Positions 41,970-49,708 of a stretch of 54,166 bases of DNA are shown piece after piece. The position numbers and the translations under genes are program-made. The stretch is taken from the NCBI GenBank assembly GCA_021325195.1, contig JAJPHQ010000045.1, forward strand, positions 1 through 54,166, given 5' to 3'. This DNA comes from Gammaproteobacteria bacterium. GTDB taxonomy: Bacteria; Pseudomonadota; Gammaproteobacteria; Xanthomonadales; Rhodanobacteraceae. Every line of letters begins with the position of its first letter. Within the stretch, counting starts at the first letter, position 1. The notes under the pieces were generated by a model, which was not told the DNA's origin, searched no databases, and saw only the letters and a program-made list of their open reading frames with translations.

Positions 41970-42806
41970 ATGGCGATCTACGCGATCGGCGATGTGCAGG
42001 GCTGTTACCCCGAACTGCAACGCCTGCTGGAACGCATCCGCTTCGACCCCGCCGCGGACAGGTTGTGGTTCGTGGGCGACCTGGTCAACCGCGGCGGCGA
42101 ATCGCTGGAAGTGCTGCGGCTGGTGCACGGCATCCGCGAACGCTGCGTCGTCACGCTGGGCAATCACGACCTGAGCCTGCTCGCGATCGCCGAACGCGAA
42201 CCCGAGGCGCGCGCACGCACCAATCCCGATCTGCGCCGCGTGGTCGAGGCCGAGGACGGCCCGATCCTGATCGACTGGCTGCGCCATCGGCTGCTGCTGC
42301 ACCACGACGAGCAACTCGGTTTCACGATGGTGCACGCCGGTTTCGCGCCGTCGTGGACGCTGAGGCAGGCGCAACGGATCGCGCAGGAGGTCGAGCGTGC
42401 GCTGCGCGGCGCCGGTCATCGCGTGCTGCTGCAACGGATGTTCGGCAACCGCCCCTCGCGCTGGTCGCCCAAGCTGCGCGGCCACGACCGCCTGCGGGCG
42501 GCCATCAACATCCTGACCAGGATGCGCTACTGCGACGTGCGCGGCCGGATCGATTTCGAGGCCAAGGGCCCGCCCGGCGCCCAGCGACCCGGCCTGTATC
42601 CCTGGTACGAGGTGCCCGGCATGAAACCGCGCGAGACCCGCATCGTGTGCGGGCACTGGTCCACGCTGGGCCGCTTCGCCGGCCTCGGCATCCACGCGAT
42701 CGACACCGGCTGCGTGTGGGGCGGTCAGCTCACCGCGCTGCGGCTGGATGAAGAAGAGCCGCGCTTCATCGCGGTCAATGCGGGGCCGAACCGGCGAAAG
42801 CCGTAG
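41970..42806 (+). CDS. apaH: Symmetrical diadenosine tetraphosphatase ApaH
   Basis: A 278-residue metallophosphoesterase that splits Ap4A into two ADP. GDVQGC, GDLVNRG, LGNHD and HAGF are the metal-binding motifs. The frame is open a little upstream but the ATG at 41970 gives the conserved AIYAIGD start. It ends the canonical cluster and meets the GST gene head-on. Confidence 0.95.
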   Translation: MAIYAIGDVQGCYPELQRLLERIRFDPAADRLWFVGDLVNRGGESLEVLRLVHGIRERCVVTLGNHDLSLLAIAEREPEARARTNPDLRRVVEAEDGPILIDWLRHRLLLHHDEQLGFTMVHAGFAPSWTLRQAQRIAQEVERALRGAGHRVLLQRMFGNRPSRWSPKLRGHDRLRAAINILTRMRYCDVRGRIDFEAKGPPGAQRPGLYPWYEVPGMKPRETRIVCGHWSTLGRFAGLGIHAIDTGCVWGGQLTALRLDEEEPRFIAVNAGPNRRKP

Positions 42807-42842
42807 CCAAGCACACCACCAGCCGCTTTCGATCCCTGCGGA

Positions 42843-43496
42843 TCAGCGGCGCGGCGATTTGCCGGTAAACACCGCCAACTGGGCGGCGAAGGCGCGTTGA
42901 TATGCGGGCCGCGCTTCACCGCGCGCCACATAGGCGGCGAGGTTCGGGTATTCATCCAGCATGCCGGATGGTTTCAGCCTGAGCAGCGTGTGCACCATCA
43001 TCAGGTCGCCCGCGCTGAAATCGCCATCGAGCCAGTCGGCGTCGCCCAGGCGAACGGAAAGATCGCGCAGGCGTGCGCGGATGCGATCCTGCACCAGCGG
43101 CATGCGTTCACCGGCCCACGGTTTGTCACCCTCCAGAATCCTGACGGTGACGAGTTCCAGGACTGGCGGTTCCACGGTGTTGAGCGCGGCGAACATCCAT
43201 GCGATCGCGCGCGCCCGCGCGTTGGCCCCGCGCGGCAGCAGGCCCGCATGGCGCTCGGCGATGTGCAGCACGATCGCGCCCGTCTCGAACAGCACGAGAT
43301 CGCCTTCCTCGTAGGTCGGAATCTGGCCGAACGGATGCAGCGCGCGATGCGCGGGTTCCTTCATCGCCTGGAACGAAAGCAGGCGAACCTCGTAGGGCTG
43401 GCCGACTTCTTCCAGCGCCCAGCGTACGCGCATGTCGCGCGCCAGCCCCTTGCCGCGGTCGGGCGATTGTTCGAAGGCGGTGATGACGGGAATCAT
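42843..43496 (-). CDS. Glutathione S-transferase family protein
   Basis: A 217-residue GST. The thioredoxin-like N-terminal half has HPFGQIPTYEEGDLVLFETGAI with the cis-proline and glutathione-binding Glu-Thr; the C-terminal half is helical (FSAGDLMMVHTLL). The ATG at 43496 has AGGG five bases upstream; a start 7 codons earlier is less likely. Substrate unknown. Confidence 0.87.
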   Translation of the reverse strand: MIPVITAFEQSPDRGKGLARDMRVRWALEEVGQPYEVRLLSFQAMKEPAHRALHPFGQIPTYEEGDLVLFETGAIVLHIAERHAGLLPRGANARARAIAWMFAALNTVEPPVLELVTVRILEGDKPWAGERMPLVQDRIRARLRDLSVRLGDADWLDGDFSAGDLMMVHTLLRLKPSGMLDEYPNLAAYVARGEARPAYQRAFAAQLAVFTGKSPRR

Positions 43497-43581
43497 GGTA
43501 ACCCTCGCTCCATTCATTGATACGACGAACGGAAGGAGCGCGAATCGACATGCCGCAATCGCCTCCCGCGACCGACAGCCA

Positions 43582-44373
43582 TCACGTTTCCAGCAAGCGC
43601 CTCCGCACTTCCGAGTGAAGTTCTGCCGTGGCCGCCGCCAGCACGCTGGTCGTTTCCAGCGTCGGTTCCGCGCCTTGCAGGTCGGTGAATATGCCGCCTG
43701 CTTCGCGCACGATCACGGCCAGCGCGGCGATGTCGAGGATGTTGACATCGGATTCGATCACGATGTCCAGCGCGCCGCGCGCGAGCAGATGGTAATGCGC
43801 GAAGTCGCCGTAGCCGCGTACCCGGTTGACCTCGCGGATCAGCGCGCCGAGCGCGTTCCAGCGGCGGCCGTTCTTCGTCAATGACTTGATGTTGCCCAAC
43901 GACAGCACCGCGTCGCGCAGTTCGCGTGTATCGGCGACGTGCACGCGCTTGCCATCGAGAAACGCGCCGCCGCCGCGCCGGGCCCACATCGTTTCGCCGT
44001 ACACGCATGCGTGCGACACGCCCAGCACCAGTTCGCCGCGGTGCATCAGCGCGATCTGGGTGGAGAAGAACGGCATACCGCGCACGAAGCTTTTCGTTCC
44101 ATCCAGCGGATCGACCAGCCACAGGAATTCGCTTGTCCCCGTACGGCCGCGCTCCTCGCCCAAGATCGCGTGATCGGGAAACGCACGGCCGAGCAGATGG
44201 CGGATCGTGTCCTCGGCTTCGCGGTCGGCGATCGTCACCGGCGTGTCGTCGGCCTTGATCTCCACCTGCACGCCGCGCGCGAAGTGGCGCGCGATCAGCT
44301 CGCCGGCCGCCAGCGCCGCGCCGCGGGCGACGTCGAGGGCGCGATCGAGGAAAGCGTCGGAAGTTTCTGGCAT
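43582..44373 (-). CDS. Inositol-monophosphatase family protein, possible histidinol-phosphatase
   Basis: A 263-residue FIG-superfamily phosphatase. Metal ligands are in GEERG, the WLVDPLDGTKSF motif and ESDVNILDIAAL. The sequence resembles the HisN-type histidinol-phosphatase branch more than SuhB or CysQ, but this is a visual judgement. Divergent from bioA across 117 bases that contain CCCCGCAATGACGG, a REP-like phrase. The long open frame upstream shadows bioA and was rejected. Confidence 0.8.
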   Translation of the reverse strand: MPETSDAFLDRALDVARGAALAAGELIARHFARGVQVEIKADDTPVTIADREAEDTIRHLLGRAFPDHAILGEERGRTGTSEFLWLVDPLDGTKSFVRGMPFFSTQIALMHRGELVLGVSHACVYGETMWARRGGGAFLDGKRVHVADTRELRDAVLSLGNIKSLTKNGRRWNALGALIREVNRVRGYGDFAHYHLLARGALDIVIESDVNILDIAALAVIVREAGGIFTDLQGAEPTLETTSVLAAATAELHSEVRRRLLET

Positions 44374-44490
44374 CGTTTCGGCTCGGCGAACGAAAGGCGG
44401 ATTCGGGATTCCAACGCTGCGCGTAGGCCCCGCAATGACGGGCAAAAACCGAACTTGAGCGTACCCGGGATGGCCGCGATCATAGCAAGC

Positions 44491-45855
44491 ATGGACGAAT
44501 CGACTTCCCGCAACGCGGCGCTCGCCGTCCGCGACCTGCGCGTGAACTGGCATCCGTGCACGCAGATGCGCGAGCACGACGCGCGGCTGCCGATGATCCC
44601 GATCGTGCGCGGCGAAGGTGCGTGGCTGATCGACGCCGACGGCAAACGCTATCTGGACGGCATCAGCTCGTGGTGGAGCAACCTGTTCGGCTACGCCAAC
44701 CCGCGCATCGCCGCCGCGATCGCGGAGCAGGCGAGGACGCTCAACCACGTGATGTTCGCAGGCTTCACCCACGAGCCCGCAATCCGGCTGGCGGAAGAAC
44801 TGGTGCGGATCGCCCCGGCCGGCCTCGAGCGCGTGTTCTTCGCCGGCGACGGCGCCAGCGCGGTGGAGATCGCGCTGAAGATGAGTTTCCATTACTGGCA
44901 CAACACGGGCCGCCGTGAACGCACGCGTTTCGTTTCGCTCGCGAACGCCTACCACGGCGAGACGCTGGGCGCCTTGTCGGTGAGCGATCTGCCCCTGTAC
45001 CGCGCGGTGTACGCACCCCTGTTGCTGCAACCGATCGTCGCGCCTTCGCCCGACTGGCTGGATGGCGAGCCCGGCGAAAGCGCGGAAGACGTGGCGTTGC
45101 GGCGCCTGCAGGACATGCGCGCGATCCTGGAGCGCCACGCACACGAGGCCTGCGCGGTGATCGTGGAGCCGCTGGTGCAATGCTCGGGCGGCATGCGCAT
45201 GCACTCGCCGGTGTATCTCTCCGGCCTGCGCAAACTCTGCGACGAATACGAAGTGCATCTGATCGCCGACGAAATCGCGGTCGGTTTCGGCCGCACCGGC
45301 ACGATGTTCGCCTGTGAACAGGGAAACATCACGCCGGATTTCCTGTGCCTGTCCAAGGGCCTGACCGGCGGTGCGCTGGCGTTGTCGGCGGTGTTGACGA
45401 CGAACCGGGTGTACGAGGCGTTCCTGGGCGATTACGCCGCCAACAACGCCTTCCTGCATTCGCACACCTTCGGCGGCAATCCGATCGCATGTGCCGCAGC
45501 GCTGGCCTCGCTGGCGATCTTCCGCGAGGAACCGGTGCTGGCACGCAACCGCGCGCTGGCCGCGCATCTGGCCCGGCGGATCGCGCTGCTGCGCGAACAT
45601 CCGCACGTCGCGGGCGTGCGCCAGACCGGCCTGATCGCGGCGATGGACTTGGTGGCCGACAAGGCGACACGCACACCGTTCCCCGGCGCCGAACGGCGCG
45701 GTCTCCGTTTCTACCTGCACGGCCTGAGGAACGGGATGCTGCTGCGGCCGCTGGGCGACACGGTGTATTTCCTGCCGCCCTACTGCATCACGGAAAGCGA
45801 CATCGACCGGATGGTCGATGTCGCGATCGAAGGCATCGGGGAAGCCACGCGCTGA
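44491..45855 (+). CDS. bioA: Adenosylmethionine-8-amino-7-oxononanoate aminotransferase
   Basis: A 454-residue class III PLP aminotransferase of biotin synthesis, making 7,8-diaminopelargonate. WHPCTQM and SSWWSNLFGYANP are the BioA-specific N-terminal blocks; the PLP lysine is in LSKGLTGG, and HTFGGNPIA follows. An ATG at 44470, seven codons upstream, is an equally possible start. It ends before a strong 10-bp hairpin. Confidence 0.93.
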   Translation: MDESTSRNAALAVRDLRVNWHPCTQMREHDARLPMIPIVRGEGAWLIDADGKRYLDGISSWWSNLFGYANPRIAAAIAEQARTLNHVMFAGFTHEPAIRLAEELVRIAPAGLERVFFAGDGASAVEIALKMSFHYWHNTGRRERTRFVSLANAYHGETLGALSVSDLPLYRAVYAPLLLQPIVAPSPDWLDGEPGESAEDVALRRLQDMRAILERHAHEACAVIVEPLVQCSGGMRMHSPVYLSGLRKLCDEYEVHLIADEIAVGFGRTGTMFACEQGNITPDFLCLSKGLTGGALALSAVLTTNRVYEAFLGDYAANNAFLHSHTFGGNPIACAAALASLAIFREEPVLARNRALAAHLARRIALLREHPHVAGVRQTGLIAAMDLVADKATRTPFPGAERRGLRFYLHGLRNGMLLRPLGDTVYFLPPYCITESDIDRMVDVAIEGIGEATR

Positions 45856-45857
45856 AA

Positions 45858-45883
45858 CCGCTCGGGGTTCGGGCCCCGAGCGG
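45858..45883. terminator. Strong bidirectional hairpin after bioA
   Basis: CCGCTCGGGG-TTCGGG-CCCCGAGCGG, a perfect 10-bp stem directly after the bioA stop and between convergent genes. Three A residues precede it and CTT follows, so it may end transcripts in both directions. Confidence 0.65.
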
Positions 45884-45897
45884 CTTGCGCGACGCGG

Positions 45898-46238
45898 TCA
45901 GTGGCCGCGCACCTGCACCGACGGATCCAGCATCTGCAATGCATGGCCGACGTCGGTGGCGCCGGTGCGCTGGATGTCCTGATGGCTGTAGCTGGTGCCG
46001 GCCACCGGCAGGCATTGCCCCTTGGGCGGCGGGATGTGGCTGCCGGTATCGCGGATGCAGGTGCGGTCGCCCGGCGCCGAACCGGCCGCTGCGCATTGTT
46101 TCCGGCGGGCGCTGGCGTGGCAGCGGTCGCGGTTTGCGCGGTCTGCTGGCCACTGGCGGCCTGTGCGAAGGCGGGCGCGGCGAACGCAGCCAGGCTGCAG
46201 GCGGCGGTCAGCGCGGTGGTGAGCAGAAGCTTGTTCAT
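45898..46238 (-). pseudogene. Small secreted Cys-containing protein, frameshifted
   Basis: An ATG at 46238 with GGAGG eight bases upstream begins a clear signal peptide (MNKLLLTTALTAACSLAAF, ending AFAQ). The frame changes near 46095-46100, after AGNN; in the next frame the protein continues CAAAGSAPGDRTCIRDTGSH, then KGQCLPVAGTSYSHQDI and ends at 45898. Inserting one base (AACAATGC to AACAACTGC) restores a mature protein with three cysteines and a total of about 113 residues. Function is unknown; the second half resembles short conserved periplasmic proteins of Xanthomonadales. Either a recent mutation or a sequencing error. Confidence 0.6.
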
Positions 46239-46376
46239 GGATGTGCCTCCCGGTCGATATGCCTGATCATTGTGCTCCAGCGAAATGGGGTTGGCGTCGC
46301 GCCGCCGCAAGCACGACAGCTTTCGTTCATACTGGCGCGCCGGCGTCGCGGCTCCTGCGTTTTGGACAACGATTTC

Positions 46377-47114
46377 ATGCGAACGATCCGTATCTTCGTC
46401 GATTGCCCGCTCCAGGCCGGTCTCGAGGTCATCCTCCCGGAGCAGGCGGCCGCCCATGCGGTGCGCGTGCTGCGACTGAAAGCCGGCGATGCACTCACGC
46501 TGTTCAACGGCGACGGTTGCGACTATCCCGCCCGGCTGATCGCGGCGTCGCCACGTGAAGTCCGGACCAGGATCGAAGCGGTGAATGCGGCGGCGAACGA
46601 ATCGCCGCTGCGGATCGTGCTGGCGCAGGCTCTCGCGCGCGGCGAGAAGATGGACTGGATCGTGCAGAAGGCCACGGAACTCGGCGTTGCGGCGATCATC
46701 CCGCTGATCACGGAACGCAGCGAAGTGAGACTGGACGCGGCGCGCGCCGGAAAACGTGCCGCGCACTGGCGCGCGGTGGCGATCGCGGCCTGCGAGCAGT
46801 CGGGACGCAGCGTGCTGCCGGCTATCGCCGAACCGGCATCGCTGGAAACCTGGGCAGCTTCGCCGGACCGCGCCGATCGCACGCTCCGCCTCGCGCTGCT
46901 GCCGGACGGCGGCGTCCGTCCGCGCGCGCTCGGCGGAGTGCCTGAATCCGTCGTGCTGGTGGCGGGGCCGGAAGGCGGCTTCGGCGAACGCGATCTCTCC
47001 GGGCTGCGCGGCGCGGGGTTTCGGGGACTGGCGCTGGGACCGCGGATCCTGCGCACGGAAACCGCCGGCATCGTGGCGATCGCGGCATTGCAGGCGCTGT
47101 ACGGTGACCTGTGA
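46377..47114 (+). CDS. rsmE: 16S rRNA (uracil-1498-N3) methyltransferase RsmE
   Basis: A 245-residue SPOUT methyltransferase. ILPEQAAAHAVRVLRLKAGD is the PUA-like N-terminal part; MDWIVQKATELGV, VAGPEGGFGERD and LGPRILRTETA form the SAM-binding trefoil knot. It lies divergent from the small secreted protein and is followed by the convergent pirin. Confidence 0.94.
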   Translation: MRTIRIFVDCPLQAGLEVILPEQAAAHAVRVLRLKAGDALTLFNGDGCDYPARLIAASPREVRTRIEAVNAAANESPLRIVLAQALARGEKMDWIVQKATELGVAAIIPLITERSEVRLDAARAGKRAAHWRAVAIAACEQSGRSVLPAIAEPASLETWAASPDRADRTLRLALLPDGGVRPRALGGVPESVVLVAGPEGGFGERDLSGLRGAGFRGLALGPRILRTETAGIVAIAALQALYGDL

Positions 47115-47154
47115 CGGCTCGTGCACCTGCGCACGTTCGCCTGCCCGCGGGCTC

Positions 47155-48117
47155 CTACCCCGCTTTCGAGGCACGCAGCCGCAATTTCGATACGTCCGGC
47201 GCCACCAGCGGGCGCGATGGGCTTCCGCGCACGGTGCCGAAACGGCGGCGCGCATTCCAGTCGGCGGTCGCGGCTTTCATTTCCTCCGGCGTGCGCGCGA
47301 CGAAGTTCCACCACAGCAGGATTTCCTCGCCGAACGGTTCGCCGCCGATCAGCACCAGATGCGCGGCGGCATCGGTGTGCAACGCAAGGCTCGCGCGGCC
47401 TCTCCCGAGGTAGCACAGCGCGCCGGGCGCGAAGCGTGCGCCTTCGATTCCGGCTTCACCCGCCAGCACCAGCACGGCGTATTCGAAAGATGGTTCAAGC
47501 GTAACATCGGCGCTCGCGCCACCACGCGCCGCCAGATCCATCGCGACCAGCGGCGAGAACACCTCGACCGGCGAGGTCTCGCCGAATGCGCTGCCGGTCA
47601 GCAACGTGATCCCGAATCCATCGCGCGCGATCACCGGCAGTACCGGATGATGGCGGAACGCGGGCGGCCCATGACGGTGCGCCTCGTCCAGTGCGATCCA
47701 CAACTGCACCGCGTGCAGACGGCCGCCCCTTCCTTCCGGCGAATCCTCGGCGTGCGAGATGCCGCCGCCGGCGCTCATCAGATTCACCTGCCCGGGACGG
47801 ATCGTCTGTTCGTTGCCCAGACTGTCGCGATGCACGACCTCGCCCTCGATCAGCCAGGTAAAGGTTTGCAGGCCGATGTGCGGATGCGGGCCGACCGCAA
47901 GGCCGTGGCCGGCTTCGAAATCGACAGGGCCCAGGTGATCGAGGAAACACCACGCGCCGACCATCCGCCGCTGCCGGTGCGGCAGGGCGCGGCGCACGAC
48001 GAGGCCGTCGCCGACCTCGGCGTCGCGCGTCTCGATGCGTTCCAGCACGGGTTGGCGGGGTGAAGCCGGGCAATCCCCCGAACGCGAAACCTCGCCGCTG
48101 GTATCGGGATGGCTCAT
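47155..48117 (-). CDS. Pirin family protein
   Basis: A 320-residue bicupin. The metal site is formed by HPHIGLQT and the HAEDSPEG segment; DHLGPV and VQLWIALD are typical. Pirins are often quercetin 2,3-dioxygenase-like or redox-responsive; the substrate here is unknown. The ATG at 48117 lies 41 bases from a perfect palindrome (48158-48177). The open frame upstream shadows the Pil-Chp genes. Confidence 0.88.
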   Translation of the reverse strand: MSHPDTSGEVSRSGDCPASPRQPVLERIETRDAEVGDGLVVRRALPHRQRRMVGAWCFLDHLGPVDFEAGHGLAVGPHPHIGLQTFTWLIEGEVVHRDSLGNEQTIRPGQVNLMSAGGGISHAEDSPEGRGGRLHAVQLWIALDEAHRHGPPAFRHHPVLPVIARDGFGITLLTGSAFGETSPVEVFSPLVAMDLAARGGASADVTLEPSFEYAVLVLAGEAGIEGARFAPGALCYLGRGRASLALHTDAAAHLVLIGGEPFGEEILLWWNFVARTPEEMKAATADWNARRRFGTVRGSPSRPLVAPDVSKLRLRASKAG

Positions 48118-48157
48118 GGCGCGCGCCTCGATCGAATCCGGCGAGTGTACGCCGTGA

Positions 48158-48177
48158 ACGCGACACGTGTGTCGCGT
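48158..48177. promoter_or_regulatory. Palindrome upstream of the pirin gene
   Basis: ACGCGACAC-GT-GTGTCGCGT is a perfect 9-bp inverted repeat centred about 50 bases before the pirin ATG, suited to a dimeric repressor or activator. It could also be a terminator stem for the incoming Pil-Chp transcript, but a separate hairpin fills that place. Confidence 0.45.
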
Positions 48178-48209
48178 ACCGGCATCGCGGATCGGATCGA
48201 CCCGAAGCG

Positions 48210-48228
48210 CTGACCGCCGCGCGGTCAG
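48210..48228 (-). terminator. Hairpin at the end of the Pil-Chp operon
   Basis: CTGACCGC-GCG-GCGGTCAG, a perfect 8-bp stem that includes the TGA stop of the last gene. No T tract follows. Confidence 0.5.
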
Positions 48229-48704
48229 GCAGTGCGCGCCAGCGCCTGCTGCACCAGTTCCTCGATCGCGGCCAGGTCGGGAATGTAGGCCTGATCGTCG
48301 CGCACCATCACCTGTTCGCGCACGCCCTGCGGCAGCGGGCTGCCGTCGCCGCTGGGGATCAGCAGGTCGGCGGAGATCGTGGTCAGGCGCGGAAAGCCCT
48401 GCGTCAGCAGACCCAGAAACGGCAGCCGGGGATGGCCCTGCAGCGCCTTCAGGATCGCCACGCGCGCGATCGCGGTGCCTTCCTCGTCGGCGATGCCGGA
48501 CAGCATCGAGAACGAGAACAGCGGCAGGCGCCAGCCTCGCCAGGACAGACGGCCCAGCAGCCACGGCGGCGACAGTGGAATCGGTTCGGGCTCGGCGTAG
48601 GTGATGACCTCGGCCACGGTGGCGTTGGGCAGCAGCATGCGCCCGTTGGTGACCGGAATCATCACCCCGCGTACGTCGCGCGGCAGTTCGTGCATCGCGT
48701 TCAC
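48225..48704 (-). CDS. ChpC-like CheW-family adaptor of the Pil-Chp system
   Basis: A 159-residue CheW-like protein. VMIPVTNGRMLLPNATVAEV opens the fold and WLLGRLSWRGWRLPLFSF is the CheW subdomain core. In Pseudomonas the second CheW protein, ChpC, links alternative receptors to the ChpA kinase. The GTG start overlaps the upstream stop (GTGA); an ATG three codons later is an alternative. It is the last gene of the operon. Confidence 0.75.
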   Translation of the reverse strand: MNAMHELPRDVRGVMIPVTNGRMLLPNATVAEVITYAEPEPIPLSPPWLLGRLSWRGWRLPLFSFSMLSGIADEEGTAIARVAILKALQGHPRLPFLGLLTQGFPRLTTISADLLIPSGDGSPLPQGVREQVMVRDDQAYIPDLAAIEELVQQALARTA

Positions 48705-49708
48705 GCCGCTTCTCCGCCTTGCGCAGGTGCCGGCGCCGGGGGAACCTTGGCGGCTTCCAGGCGCATTTCGACGGTTTCGATCGTGCGCCCGGCCTTCGCC
48801 GGCGCGACTTCCTCGATCGGCACCAGTTCCAGATCCGCCAGGGCGCCGGTGAATACCGGTGCGGGTTTCGCGGCCGCATCCGCTGCCGATATGACCGTTT
48901 CGTGATCCTCGACCAGCCGCCACATGTCGGCGGCGGGCAGATCCGGCAACGCTTCTTCGGTCGCGGTTCCCGGCGGCATCGCGGTGGCCGCCGATGCCGG
49001 CTTCGCCTCGACCGGTGCGGACGCTTCGGGTTCGATCACCGTCTCGCCGATCCGGGCCGCGGTTTCCCAGGGCGCGGGTTCGGGCACCGGTTCCAGTTCG
49101 GCCAGCCGCGCATCGACCAGCGCCGACAGCGCGGCGGTGCCTTCATCGGAGCCAACCTCCACGACCGGAAAGTCGGCGACCAGCGATTCGATTTCCCGCG
49201 GCGACAGCGGACGCGAGGCGATGCCGGGGTCGGCGGCATCGGCGTCGTCCAGGGGCATCGCGGTCAGGTCGGGACTCGCGTGATCCGGTTCAGACGCGGA
49301 ATCCCCGGCGGACTGCACCGGTTGCCCGGGCGCCGCCGCGTCGGGACGCGGGGGATAGAAATCGTTGCTGCCGCGCAGCTTGGCCAGCAGGTGACGGGCC
49401 CAGCGCGCGCGCGCCCAGCCGTCCAGTCCGCGCGAAATTTCCGCGTCGTTGAACACCACCGGCACGCCGGCGGCGTCCAGCACGGCGGCCAGCTGGTCCA
49501 GCCGGTCGGCATTGCTGGAACTGTCCAGGTTCACCAGCGCCGCGGCGACGCGGGTGGCCGTGAGCCGCTGCGCGTCGAGTTCCCCGGTGCTGGCCTGATA
49601 GACGATGTGCACCTGCGCGTCGATCGCCTCGCGCACGTGCACGGCCAGCGATTCGTCGGAATAGATGAAGGCGATGCCGGGCGCGGCACCGGCGAAGGGC
49701 TCAGACAT
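48701..49708 (-). CDS. Receiver-like, Ala/Pro/Glu-rich Pil-Chp protein
   Basis: A 335-residue protein. The first 110 residues look like a degenerate response-regulator or CheB N-terminal domain ([39 protein letters not shown]), followed by a long low-complexity stretch rich in Ala, Pro, Glu and Asp with short motifs such as [18 protein letters not shown]. There is no CheB methylesterase domain. It sits where chpB is found in Pseudomonas, between chpA and chpC, and overlaps both. The name ChpB is not justified by sequence alone. Confidence 0.65.
   Translation of the reverse strand: MSEPFAGAAPGIAFIYSDESLAVHVREAIDAQVHIVYQASTGELDAQRLTATRVAAALVNLDSSSNADRLDQLAAVLDAAGVPVVFNDAEISRGLDGWARARWARHLLAKLRGSNDFYPPRPDAAAPGQPVQSAGDSASEPDHASPDLTAMPLDDADAADPGIASRPLSPREIESLVADFPVVEVGSDEGTAALSALVDARLAELEPVPEPAPWETAARIGETVIEPEASAPVEAKPASAATAMPPGTATEEALPDLPAADMWRLVEDHETVISAADAAAKPAPVFTGALADLELVPIEEVAPAKAGRTIETVEMRLEAAKVPPAPAPAQGGEAA

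Noticed and set aside
48158-48177. Palindrome as a terminator for the Pil-Chp operon
   Set aside because: A separate perfect hairpin already overlaps the last stop codon (48210-48228), and the palindrome position suits a pirin operator better.
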